IMG/VR virus record: IMGVR_UViG_3300005511_000056
Span: 1-28,024 of that record
DNA: 28,024 nt
Strand: one strand, 5' to 3'
From: a virus
Made by a program: the position numbers and the translations under genes. Below are positions 8,467 through 16,006 of the stretch, piece by piece (position 1 is the stretch's first letter; each line of letters starts with the position of its first letter). The notes under the pieces were generated by a model, which was not told the DNA's origin, searched no databases, and saw only the letters and a program-made list of their open reading frames with translations.

Positions 8467-8486
8467 CCCACCTCGAAACGACCCTG

Positions 8487-8975
8487 ATGACCGAAGCCGA
8501 ACAACGCGACGCCGTGATTGCCGAAGCCCTGACCTGGTTGGGTACCCCGTACCACCACCACGGGCGGCTGAAGGGCGTTGGCGTGGACTGCGGGCAGAGC
8601 CTGTGCGCGATCTACGAGACCGCCGGCATGGCCGCACCGCTCGACCTGGGGGCCTACAGCACCGCCTGGCACCTGCACCGCAGCGAAGAGCTGTACATGC
8701 AGTGGCTGGAGCGGGCAGGGGCGGTGCGCACCGACCGCCCACGGGCCGGCGACATCGCGCTCTTCCGCTTCGGCCGCACCTTTAGCCACGGCGGGGTGCT
8801 GGTGAAGGACGAGGTGGTGCTGCACGCCTACGTCAACCAGGCGGTGATCCTGACGCGGCTGGACGAAGCCCCGCTCGCCGGTCGGCCGGTGCAGTTCTGG
8901 ACGCTGTGGGCGTCGACTGGCAGTGCCGCGGCGGATCCCGTGCAGGCGTCTGCACCAGCTGCCACGGAGGCCTGA
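8487..8975 (+). CDS. NlpC/P60 family tail tip peptidase (gpK-like)
   Basis: This is a 162-residue putative cysteine peptidase that would open peptidoglycan during DNA entry. The catalytic Cys is in VDCGQSL (C35) and the His in SHGGVLV (H101). AEALTWLGTPYHHHGR before the Cys is the typical entry helix. The C-terminus is an Ala/Pro/Ser-rich tail. The ATG at 8487 is chosen. A GTG at 8463 that overlaps the upstream stop in the same frame would add eight residues and is a reasonable alternative. Position between hub and host-contact protein matches gene transfer agent g14 and lambda gpK. Confidence 0.9.
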   Translation: MTEAEQRDAVIAEALTWLGTPYHHHGRLKGVGVDCGQSLCAIYETAGMAAPLDLGAYSTAWHLHRSEELYMQWLERAGAVRTDRPRAGDIALFRFGRTFSHGGVLVKDEVVLHAYVNQAVILTRLDEAPLAGRPVQFWTLWASTGSAAADPVQASAPAATEA

Positions 8976-8976
8976 C

Positions 8977-11900
8977 ATGGGCGGCCGTACCACCATCTCC
9001 AGCAGCGAGACGCGCATCGAGGCGCTCAAGCTGCAAAGCAGCGCCCAGGGCGTGACCATCCCCGTCGTCTACGGCGTCAACCAGATCAGCGGCAACCTGA
9101 TCTGGTACGGCGACTTCAAGGCAATCCCGCACACCACCAGCCAATCCGCTGGGAAGGGCGGCGGCGGGGTCACCTCCGAGACCACCACGTACACCTACAG
9201 CGCGTCCGTGATGATGGGCCTGTGCCACGGACAGAGCGTCGGCGTGCCGCGGATCTGGCGCGGCAAGAAGCTGTACAGCGGCGGCACCACGCCGGATCAA
9301 CTGCTGAACGTGCAGGACACCTACCGGGTGCCGAGCGACGGCCCCATGCAGCTCACGCTCAACCCGGGGCTGATCGCGTTGCACAAGGTCGTCTATCCGG
9401 ACCACGAAGGCGCGCCCACCCTGCTGGCCAACGGGGTGGACTACGTCCTGGTCGGCACCCAGCTCACGATGCTGGACGAGTTCTGGCGCGGCTGTGAGCT
9501 GATCGTCAGCTACCAGGTCAAGAAGAGCGGCGAGACGAAGTCCGCGCTCGAAGAGCTCGGCATGAGCTTCAAACCCGGCGCACTGGCGCAGGAGCCGTGG
9601 AGTTACTTGGCCGGGGCCTTCCCGAAACAGGCCATCGGCTACAGCGGGCTGACGTATGTCTGCGCACAGGACTACGACCTGGGCGGCTCGGCGCAGGTCG
9701 AGAACCACATGTTCGAAGTCCAGGGCAATCTCGCCTACGCACTCGGCAGCAACGTGACGGACGTCGACCCGAGCCTGGTGCTGTTGGACATGTTGGCCAA
9801 CGGCCGCTACGGCGCCAACTTCGACAGCAGCCGGCTCGACGGCATGCAGGCCTGGTCCGACTACTGCGTGGCCTCGGGCCTGGTGATGTCGCCGGCGCTC
9901 ACCGAACAGATGACCGCGGCCGAGCTGGTGGAGCAGCTCGGCAAACTCACCAACACCGCCCCGGTGTGGAGTGCCGGCAAGCTCAAGATGATCCCCTACG
10001 GCGACAGCGCCGAGGCGGGGCTGGGCCGCACCTACACGCCCAACACGACGCCGGTCTACGACCTGACCGACGACCACTTCATTCCGTCGCCCGGCGAGCC
10101 GCCGGTGCAGATCGAGCGCAAGAGCCCGGCCGACGCCAAGAACCATTTCAGGGTCCAGTACCGCAACCGAGCGAACGGCTACAACATCGACGTCGCCGAA
10201 GCGAAGGACCAGGCCGACATCGACGCGCACGGCCTGCGCTCGGAAGGCATCCTCAAGGCGGACTGGATCACCGACGGCGCTGTGGCCCGCCTCGTGGCCC
10301 AGCTGCTGCTGCAGCGATCGCTGTACATCCGCGCGACCTACAAGTTCAAGCTGCCGGCGAACTTCAGTCTGCTCGAGCCCATGGACCTGGTCACGCTCAC
10401 CGACGAGGGGATGGGCCTCGACCGATATCCGGTGCGCATCACCGCGACCGACGAGGAGAACGACGACGGCGACCTGACGGTCACGGCCGAGGACTTCCCG
10501 GCCGGTGTGGCGAGCGCCACGATGTACCCGAGCGAGATCAACACCGGCTACCAGCACGACTACAACGCCGCGCCGGGCAACGTGGATGCGCCGGTGATGT
10601 TCGAGGCGCCGGTCAGCCTGACGCAGACCGGGCTGGAGGTGTATGCCGCGGTGAAGGGCAGCAGCCCGGCCTGGGGCGGGTGCACGGTCTGGGTCAGCGT
10701 CGACGGCCTGAACTACCAGAAGGTCAGTACGTTGCACGGGCCGGCGCGCTATGGACGTCTCACGCTGCCGATCACGAACGACGGCACCGCGGTGAGCACC
10801 AGCGGCCAGTTGATCAGTACCAGCGCGGCCGACGCCGCGGCGCTGGGCACGCTGTGCTACATCGGTGGCGCCAAGCCCGAGTACATCGCCTACGAGCGCG
10901 CCGCGCTGCTCGCGCCTGGCGCGTACGGGCTGTCCGGCTTGGTGCGCGGCGCGCACGGCACGCCGGTGAGCGGGCACGCCACCAACGATCCCTTCGTGCG
11001 TGTCGACAGCGCGATCGGCAAGAGCGGTCCGCTGGACTTGGCCATGATAGGCAAGACGATCCATTTCAAATTCACGAGCTTCAATTTCTTCGGCGCGGCC
11101 GAGCAGAGCCTGGCCGAGGTGCAGGCCTACGACTACCGCGTGACCGGGGTCATGGCCGCATTGCCGCCGTCGGCGCCGACCGACCTCAGTGCGGGCTTCG
11201 AGCCGTTCGGGGTGCGATTGAAATGCGCCAAGAACACCGAGCCGGACGTGGTTGGCTACGAGTGGCGTGTGAACGCAGGGCAGGGTGGCGGCTGGGACAG
11301 CGCGCAGGTGCTGGAGCAGCTGGGCGGCACGTCCCACCTGTGGGCGGTGCAGAGCAGCGGCCCGTTCACCGCTTGGGTGGCCGCGGTCGATGCGCTGGGA
11401 AACCGAAGCGCGCCGGCCAGTGTCAGCGGCACCGTGGCGGCGCCGACTGTCTCGACGCTCAGCGCGACCATCACCGGCACCGACCTGCAGCTCGACTACG
11501 CCGGGGTGCCGGGCGCCTTCGCGATCAACGGCTACGAGCTGCGCTTCGGGGACAGCTTCGCCACGGCGGCCGTCGTCGGCTTCTTCCAGGTCACGCGGCA
11601 CTTGCGCCGCATCGACTGGGGCGGTGCCCGACGCTGGTGGGTCGTGGCGATTGACGTGAAGGGCAACCGCGGCAAGCCGACGTCGGTCGACACAGTGGTC
11701 ACCGTGCCCGGCGCGATCGTCAACTCGCGCGCCGAGGTGGTCGACAACAACGCGCTGCTGTACTGGACCGCTCCGGCCACCGGCAGCCTGCCCATCGATC
11801 GCTACGAGGTCCGCAAGGGCGCGAGCTGGGCGGCAGGCACCACCGTCGGCTCGAACGGCAACAGCACCTTCACGGCCATTTTCGAGCAGCAGGCGGGCGT

Positions 11901-12699
11901 CTACACCTACTGGGTCGCGGCCTTCGACAGCGCCGGGAACACCGGCACGCCGGTCGGCATCGCCGCGACGATCAACCAGCCGCCCGACTACGTGTTGCGC
12001 ACGCAGATCCGCTCGACCTTCTCGGGGGCCGCGACGAACCTGTACGTCGAGGACGGCGTGCTGACGGGCCCGGTAGCGCCCGAGACCTGGTCGCAGCACT
12101 TCGAGTCGCGCGGCTGGACCACGCCCCAGGCGCAGATCGACGCCGGCTTCCCGCTGTACGCCGAGCCGAGCACCTCGAGCGGTACCTACGACGAGACCTT
12201 CGACTACGGCACCGCGCTGCCGCCGACCATCGTCACCGTGACCGTGGGCGCCACGGTGATCGCCGGCCAGGTCGCGACGAGCTGCCAGATCTACACCAAG
12301 CTGAGCAGTGCAGACGCCTGGACAGCCGCTGCGGCGGGGGCAACCAGCGTGCTGGCAGCGAGCTTCCGGTATGTGCGCGTCGTGCTGACCTTCAGCTGCA
12401 GCGCCGGGGCGAACCTGATCCGCGTGACGAGCCTGGACGTGAAGCTGTCGAACAAGCTCAAGACCGACTCGGGCCGCTTCGTGATCACGAACGCGGCCGC
12501 GGGGGTCTTCGTGCCCTTCGGCGTCGCCTTCATCGACGCGGACACGCCGCTATGCCAGGCCAACGGCACGACCGCGCTGCTGCCCATCGTGGACTTCGCC
12601 GACGTGCCGAACCCGACCGGCTTCACCGTCTACCTCCTGAATCCGCAGACCGGCCAGAAGGTCACCGGCTCGGGTGGGTGGACGGCCCGAGGCTACTGA
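8977..12699 (+). CDS. Large tail tip / host-specificity protein (gpJ-like)
   Basis: This is a 1240-residue protein starting MGGRTTISSSETRIEALKLQ one base after the peptidase stop. Residues 1-550 carry the conserved tail hub region (QGVTIPVVYGVNQISGNLIWYGD, RIWRGKKLY, YSGLTYVCAQDYDLGG). The last 550 residues contain fibronectin type III-like modules (PPSAPTDLSAGFEPFGVRLKCAKNTEPDVVGYEWRV; LPIDRYEVRKGASW), as in lambda gpJ and gene transfer agent megatron-like proteins. It would form the central tip that contacts the host receptor. An upstream ATG in the same frame overlaps the peptidase and is disfavoured. The C-terminal domain is probably the host-range part. Confidence 0.9.
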   Translation: MGGRTTISSSETRIEALKLQSSAQGVTIPVVYGVNQISGNLIWYGDFKAIPHTTSQSAGKGGGGVTSETTTYTYSASVMMGLCHGQSVGVPRIWRGKKLYSGGTTPDQLLNVQDTYRVPSDGPMQLTLNPGLIALHKVVYPDHEGAPTLLANGVDYVLVGTQLTMLDEFWRGCELIVSYQVKKSGETKSALEELGMSFKPGALAQEPWSYLAGAFPKQAIGYSGLTYVCAQDYDLGGSAQVENHMFEVQGNLAYALGSNVTDVDPSLVLLDMLANGRYGANFDSSRLDGMQAWSDYCVASGLVMSPALTEQMTAAELVEQLGKLTNTAPVWSAGKLKMIPYGDSAEAGLGRTYTPNTTPVYDLTDDHFIPSPGEPPVQIERKSPADAKNHFRVQYRNRANGYNIDVAEAKDQADIDAHGLRSEGILKADWITDGAVARLVAQLLLQRSLYIRATYKFKLPANFSLLEPMDLVTLTDEGMGLDRYPVRITATDEENDDGDLTVTAEDFPAGVASATMYPSEINTGYQHDYNAAPGNVDAPVMFEAPVSLTQTGLEVYAAVKGSSPAWGGCTVWVSVDGLNYQKVSTLHGPARYGRLTLPITNDGTAVSTSGQLISTSAADAAALGTLCYIGGAKPEYIAYERAALLAPGAYGLSGLVRGAHGTPVSGHATNDPFVRVDSAIGKSGPLDLAMIGKTIHFKFTSFNFFGAAEQSLAEVQAYDYRVTGVMAALPPSAPTDLSAGFEPFGVRLKCAKNTEPDVVGYEWRVNAGQGGGWDSAQVLEQLGGTSHLWAVQSSGPFTAWVAAVDALGNRSAPASVSGTVAAPTVSTLSATITGTDLQLDYAGVPGAFAINGYELRFGDSFATAAVVGFFQVTRHLRRIDWGGARRWWVVAIDVKGNRGKPTSVDTVVTVPGAIVNSRAEVVDNNALLYWTAPATGSLPIDRYEVRKGASWAAGTTVGSNGNSTFTAIFEQQAGVYTYWVAAFDSAGNTGTPVGIAATINQPPDYVLRTQIRSTFSGAATNLYVEDGVLTGPVAPETWSQHFESRGWTTPQAQIDAGFPLYAEPSTSSGTYDETFDYGTALPPTIVTVTVGATVIAGQVATSCQIYTKLSSADAWTAAAAGATSVLAASFRYVRVVLTFSCSAGANLIRVTSLDVKLSNKLKTDSGRFVITNAAAGVFVPFGVAFIDADTPLCQANGTTALLPIVDFADVPNPTGFTVYLLNPQTGQKVTGSGGWTARGY

Positions 12700-12754
12700 C
12701 CATCCAACCGTCCCTCACAACACGACAACCGAACTTTCGACGACTTCGACAACC

Positions 12755-13612
12755 ATGCCGATCGACTTCAGCAAACCCGTCACCACCGACCGATACGACA
12801 CCGGCGTCCTGCCGCAGATCCGGGGCTCCTTCAGCGCGCTCGCGCAGTGGCTGGACCCCGCCTACGTCGGCGCCATCGCCAGCCCGCCGGCGGGCGCCAA
12901 GCGCTTCAGCGGCGGGCTCATCCAGGAGTTCAACGGCAGCAGCTGGGTGGACAAGGCCACCGGCTACCTGAAGAACATTCCGCCGGTGTCGTACACCTCG
13001 CTGTCGTTGCCGGGCGCGGCCAATGGCTGGGCCGGCATCCAGTTCAGCGACACCGCCCGGCTGTACTCGCTGATGGTGAACGCGAGCGATGGCGCGACGG
13101 GCATCTACGCCGTCAGCGACGGGCTGTGGAAGTGGTACTTCGATGGCAGCGGCCAACTGGCGGCCGGGTCCGTGCCCTGGGGCCGCGTGACCGGCGCGCC
13201 CGGAATCACCGGCATGGGGGCCGACAGCAGCCCGACCGGTGGGACGGTGGTCCTGCGCAACAGCGCCGGCCAGGTCTTGGCGACGCACTTCCACCAAGGA
13301 TCGGGGAACGACGAGAACCCCGGGATCGGCCAGGTGATGGTGACCAACGGCAGCGACGGCTACCTGCGCAAGGCGGGCCTCGGGCATTTGGGCAACAGCA
13401 TCGTCGTGCCGTGGGGCAACATCGCCGGCCGGCCTGGCTCGGTGTCGCAGCTCTTCAATGACGCCGGCTTCGTGTCCTGGAACTCCGCGCCAGTCTTCTC
13501 CGGCCTGGTCTATGGGCGAGGTGGCGGCGACGGGCTGGGCCGCATCACGATGACAAACGTTGCGGGAGCGCCGTCGGGCGGCGCCCCGGGCGACATCGTG
13601 TTCGTGTACTGA
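12755..13612 (+). CDS. Tail fibre-region structural protein
   Basis: This is a 285-residue protein starting MPIDFSKPVTTDRYDTGVL, a beginning typical of proteins encoded just after gpJ homologues. It is rich in Gly, Ser and Asn and has fibre-like segments (AGQVLATHFHQGSG, IAGRPGSVSQLFNDAGFVS). These recall phage fibre shafts and the 'G-x-V-x-x-LFNDAGF' strings of side-tail fibres. An earlier in-frame ATG at 12674 overlaps the end of gpJ and gives an odd Thr-rich leader, so the ATG at 12755 is preferred despite a weak ribosome site. It is likely a receptor-binding or accessory tip protein; the exact role is unknown. Confidence 0.6.
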   Translation: MPIDFSKPVTTDRYDTGVLPQIRGSFSALAQWLDPAYVGAIASPPAGAKRFSGGLIQEFNGSSWVDKATGYLKNIPPVSYTSLSLPGAANGWAGIQFSDTARLYSLMVNASDGATGIYAVSDGLWKWYFDGSGQLAAGSVPWGRVTGAPGITGMGADSSPTGGTVVLRNSAGQVLATHFHQGSGNDENPGIGQVMVTNGSDGYLRKAGLGHLGNSIVVPWGNIAGRPGSVSQLFNDAGFVSWNSAPVFSGLVYGRGGGDGLGRITMTNVAGAPSGGAPGDIVFVY

Positions 13613-13622
13613 GGAGGCGACG

Positions 13623-14111
13623 ATGGCTGAACTCTGGCGGTACGACACCGCAGGCACGCCGCGCAAGGTCCGCGAGGTGTGGCGCTACGACCCGGCGGGC
13701 ACGCCGCGCAAGGCGCGCGAGATCTGGCGCTTCGATGCCGGCGGGGTCGCGCGCAAGGTTTTCAGCGGGTCCTTCGTGGCGACGGTCTCACCCGCGCAGA
13801 CCTCGGGCTCGGGCAACACCACGACGAAGGGCGCCGCCTGCACGGCCATCACCGGCAACGTCACGGTGACCGTCGAGGGCGGGACGGGGCCGTTCACGTA
13901 CGACTGGAAGGCGTTCTCGGGCACGAGCGCATTCACGCTGACGCCGACGGCGGCGACGGTGAGTTTCCGGCGGACGCAGGCAGCGCCGACCAAGCTCGGC
14001 AGCGCCAACACCTTCAGCGGTGTCATGCGCTGCACGATCACCGATACCGGCACGGGCGAATCGAAGGCAGTCGACGTCGTCGTGGTCACCGACCACGTCT
14101 ATGACTTCTGA
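13623..14111 (+). CDS. Small tail-associated protein with three N-terminal WRYD repeats
   Basis: This is a 162-residue protein with GGAGG six bases before the ATG. Three 15-residue units open the protein (WRYDTAGTPRKVREV, WRYDPAGTPRKAREI, WRFDAGGVARKVFSG). They are followed by a beta-rich domain (residues 55-160, GNVTVTVEGGTGPFTYDWKAFSG) of Ig-like or PKD-like character. Proteins with such repeats are found at the end of phage tail operons, and the Ig-like domain may bind surface polysaccharide. The stop is followed by convergent genes on the other strand, so this ends the first late block. Confidence 0.6.
   Translation: MAELWRYDTAGTPRKVREVWRYDPAGTPRKAREIWRFDAGGVARKVFSGSFVATVSPAQTSGSGNTTTKGAACTAITGNVTVTVEGGTGPFTYDWKAFSGTSAFTLTPTAATVSFRRTQAAPTKLGSANTFSGVMRCTITDTGTGESKAVDVVVVTDHVYDF
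13635..13769 (+). repeat. Three 45-bp coding repeats (WRYDxxGTPRK)
   Basis: Three in-register 45-bp units start at 13635, 13680 and 13725 and encode W-R-(Y/F)-D-x-x-G-(T/V)-x-R-K. The first two differ by only a few residues and the third is more diverged. This indicates expansion by tandem duplication at the protein's N-terminus. Confidence 0.7.
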
Positions 14112-14147
14112 TCGGCCTGAAGCATCGACTTGTCGACGCGACGCGAT

Positions 14148-14531
14148 TCAATGTAGGACGTGCGAATCCGAGGGCTCCATCGGCGGAAGCGTCACCCCCA
14201 TGACCTGATCAGCCATCGCCCGCGGCGTCAAGATTCTGTCGGGCGTCTGGTCCCACACGCCCTCCATGAGGTCCCACAGCTCGACCGAACTGAGCCGGGG
14301 CTCGAGTTCGAGGATGCGAGTCCAGAAATCGCGCCGCCACCAGGTGGTCAGGCTCGACGGTCGGTTCAGAAAGTACTCGTCGGCCCAGGTTTCGGGCCAT
14401 TGCCCCTGGCTGTCCTGGACACCGGCCTGTGCTATCGCGTGGAGATCGTCGATTGACGCCTGTGGATCGAGTTTGCTGAGCCGGCTTGTCGCTCGGTCAA
14501 TCCACGCCGCATGAGTCATGAGGACTGCCAT
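14148..14531 (-). CDS. Hypothetical moron protein, Trp-rich
   Basis: This is a 127-residue reverse-strand protein. GGAGG is placed four bases before the ATG at 14531, which decides this start over longer upstream frames. It has no recognised domain. It is helical and Trp-rich (GQWPETWADEYF, LTTWWRRDFWTRILELEP, ELWDLMEGVWDQTPDR) and acidic, with no membrane segment. It is the second gene of a reverse-strand pair inserted between the tail and portal-lysis genes. Such placement is typical of lysogenic-conversion (moron) genes expressed from the prophage. A role in immunity, exclusion or host fitness is possible, but nothing in the sequence shows which. Confidence 0.6.
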   Translation of the reverse strand: MAVLMTHAAWIDRATSRLSKLDPQASIDDLHAIAQAGVQDSQGQWPETWADEYFLNRPSSLTTWWRRDFWTRILELEPRLSSVELWDLMEGVWDQTPDRILTPRAMADQVMGVTLPPMEPSDSHVLH

Positions 14532-14656
14532 ACAACCTCCGGCCTCGAACAGGGCACATTCAGCAGGAGCCATAACTCTACGCTCGGTGAAGCGGTCCTT
14601 CAACGGCATTTGGCCGTTATATGCCCCGTCCCCTGTGTTCGCTCGTTCCGCACGCT

Positions 14657-15532
14657 TCACTGGTTGTTTGGCTGTCCAATCTCTACGATGGCTGCAGGCG
14701 GAACATCGACTCTCGCCCACACCAACTTGCCGCTCCCCACTGAAGGTGTTTCCTGCGCACGGAGAATTGTGATGGCGCCGGAACCGGCTCGGAGCATTCG
14801 GACAACTTCCTTCGGGCCAGCCGCTTCTGCGCTGGGCAGCGACGGATCTCTGTCAACAATCACGATGTCTGTGACGGCAGCGAGCGTCTTGGGTGATTTG
14901 GGATTGTCCAGAGTCAACTTGTCGGACTGCGGTGCCCAGTCCCCATCGGACGATCGTCTCCCCAGATAGATCCAACCGGATGCAGTCGAGGCAGTGGTCG
15001 CCGATGGTTGCGCGGCAGTGCGTACGGCCGCGGCCAGCTTGGCGTCTCTCACCACCAAGCGCTTCGAGAATGCCTCGATGTCGGAGGCCAGCTTGGTGAG
15101 TTCGTTCGAGACACCCCTCGACTTCTTGTCCGCCGCGAGGGTTCTGAGTTCGGAGGCAAGCCCTTGAACGTTGGCCGTATCAGCACCTGTCGATGCGGCA
15201 ACGGCCTCCAGTTCCACGATGCCGAGGGAGATCTTCTTGGCTTTGAACCCGGTCAGTTCCAGACGCTTCCCGAGCCACTCTGAATTTGACTTGATCGTGT
15301 TGTCTGTGCAGAAGGCGAGCATGAGCCCGAAGGTGGCGACCACACCAAGGACGATCAGTTTGATGATGGCGGTGGCGGTGATGTCGACATGTTCAAGAAA
15401 GGTCTTGCCGGACGCCGCTGATTTCGGTGGTGGCCCAGATGGTGGCCCAGATGGTGGCCCAGGTGGGGGCTCGGCTGGGGACCCTCCGACTTGAACCGAT
15501 GTCCCAGGTTCTGGCGCCTTTACTGATGCCAT
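14657..15532 (-). CDS. Membrane-anchored moron protein with Pro-rich N-terminus and SH3-like C-terminus
   Basis: This is a 291-residue reverse-strand protein. GAGAGG lies six bases before the ATG at 15532. Residues 21-36 are a Pro/Gly/Ser tract made by a 12-bp DNA repeat. Residues 56-75 form one transmembrane helix (IIKLIVLGVVATFGLMLAFC). Residues 100-175 are helical, possibly coiled coil. Residues 186-276 (SGWIYLGRRSSDGDW, then TLAAVTDIVIVDRDP and KLVWARVDVPP) resemble a bacterial SH3-like domain, which could face the periplasm. It is the first gene of the reverse pair. Function is unknown; an envelope role such as blocking superinfection would fit the layout but is a guess. Confidence 0.6.
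   Translation of the reverse strand: MASVKAPEPGTSVQVGGSPAEPPPGPPSGPPSGPPPKSAASGKTFLEHVDITATAIIKLIVLGVVATFGLMLAFCTDNTIKSNSEWLGKRLELTGFKAKKISLGIVELEAVAASTGADTANVQGLASELRTLAADKKSRGVSNELTKLASDIEAFSKRLVVRDAKLAAAVRTAAQPSATTASTASGWIYLGRRSSDGDWAPQSDKLTLDNPKSPKTLAAVTDIVIVDRDPSLPSAEAAGPKEVVRMLRAGSGAITILRAQETPSVGSGKLVWARVDVPPAAIVEIGQPNNQ
15429..15464 (-). repeat. 12-bp tandem repeat, three units, encoding a Pro-Gly/Ser tract
   Basis: Two perfect copies of GGTGGCCCAGAT (+ strand) and a third differing at one base lie in the 5' end of the reverse-strand membrane protein gene. They encode its repeated G-P-P-S units. Such repeats often vary in copy number between strains. Confidence 0.75.
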
Positions 15533-15775
15533 GGTTTTCCTCTCCCTGTTCGCCTGCACAGTCTCCGAGGGCCGTCGTCCGACTGATTGCCGAACTCCAG
15601 CGCCTTCGCGAGTTGACGGATGGAATTGAACTGGGCTCGGTGCTTCCCGTCAATCGTCACGCTTGCCGATGCATTTCTGGGCGGCACGTGAACGTGCTCG
15701 TGTGGCGCGGCCTGTGGCATAGATCGTCCGGTATTGGGGCTACGGGCTGGACGTCGTCTTTGCGACCATAGGGGC
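15533..15775. other. Intergenic region between divergent moron and portal blocks
   Basis: This stretch of 243 bases separates the reverse-strand moron gene from the forward gpW gene and must hold the promoter of at least the moron pair. A reverse-strand open frame runs across it (it includes VTIDGKHRAQFNSIRQLAK), but it has no convincing start or family, so it is not called as a gene. No clear terminator was seen. Confidence 0.4.
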
Positions 15776-16006
15776 ATGACAACCTCTGCCGCCACGATGC
15801 TGGCCGCCTACCTCCAGGCGGAAACCGATGTTCTCCTCGGGAAGGAAGCCCGCCTCGGGGACCGCGTATATCGAAGCGAAGACTTGCCAGCGATCCGGGC
15901 CGGTCGCCAGGAATGGGAGCGGCGCGTCGCGGCCGAGTGTGGGCGTGCATCCGGCGCCCCGACCCTGGGCGGTCTGCGCTTCTCTGTCGCGCGGCTCGAC
16001 CAATGA
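15776..16006 (+). CDS. gpW-like head-tail joining protein
   Basis: This is a 76-residue protein (MTTSAATMLAAYLQAETDVLLGKEARLGDRVY) with the gpW-family pattern: a first helix ending in ETDVLLGKE, a short turn, then RSEDLPAIRAGRQEWERRVAAE. In lambda gpW binds under the portal and stabilises packaged DNA. In many phages with this gene set it lies between terminase and portal. Here it overlaps the portal start by four bases (ATGA), so the pair is intact and coupled, but the terminase is not upstream; a moron pair is. The ATG at 15776 gives the family's usual length. Confidence 0.75.
   Translation: MTTSAATMLAAYLQAETDVLLGKEARLGDRVYRSEDLPAIRAGRQEWERRVAAECGRASGAPTLGGLRFSVARLDQ

Noticed and set aside
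8833-12099. Reverse-strand open frame of 1088 codons opposite gpJ
   Set aside because: It has the same shadow effect as the frame opposite the tape measure; gpJ and the end of the peptidase gene account for this DNA.
15427-15771. Forward frame starting with repeated MVAQ units
   Set aside because: The repeats are the 12-bp tract of the reverse-strand gene read in another frame. The rest lacks protein character.
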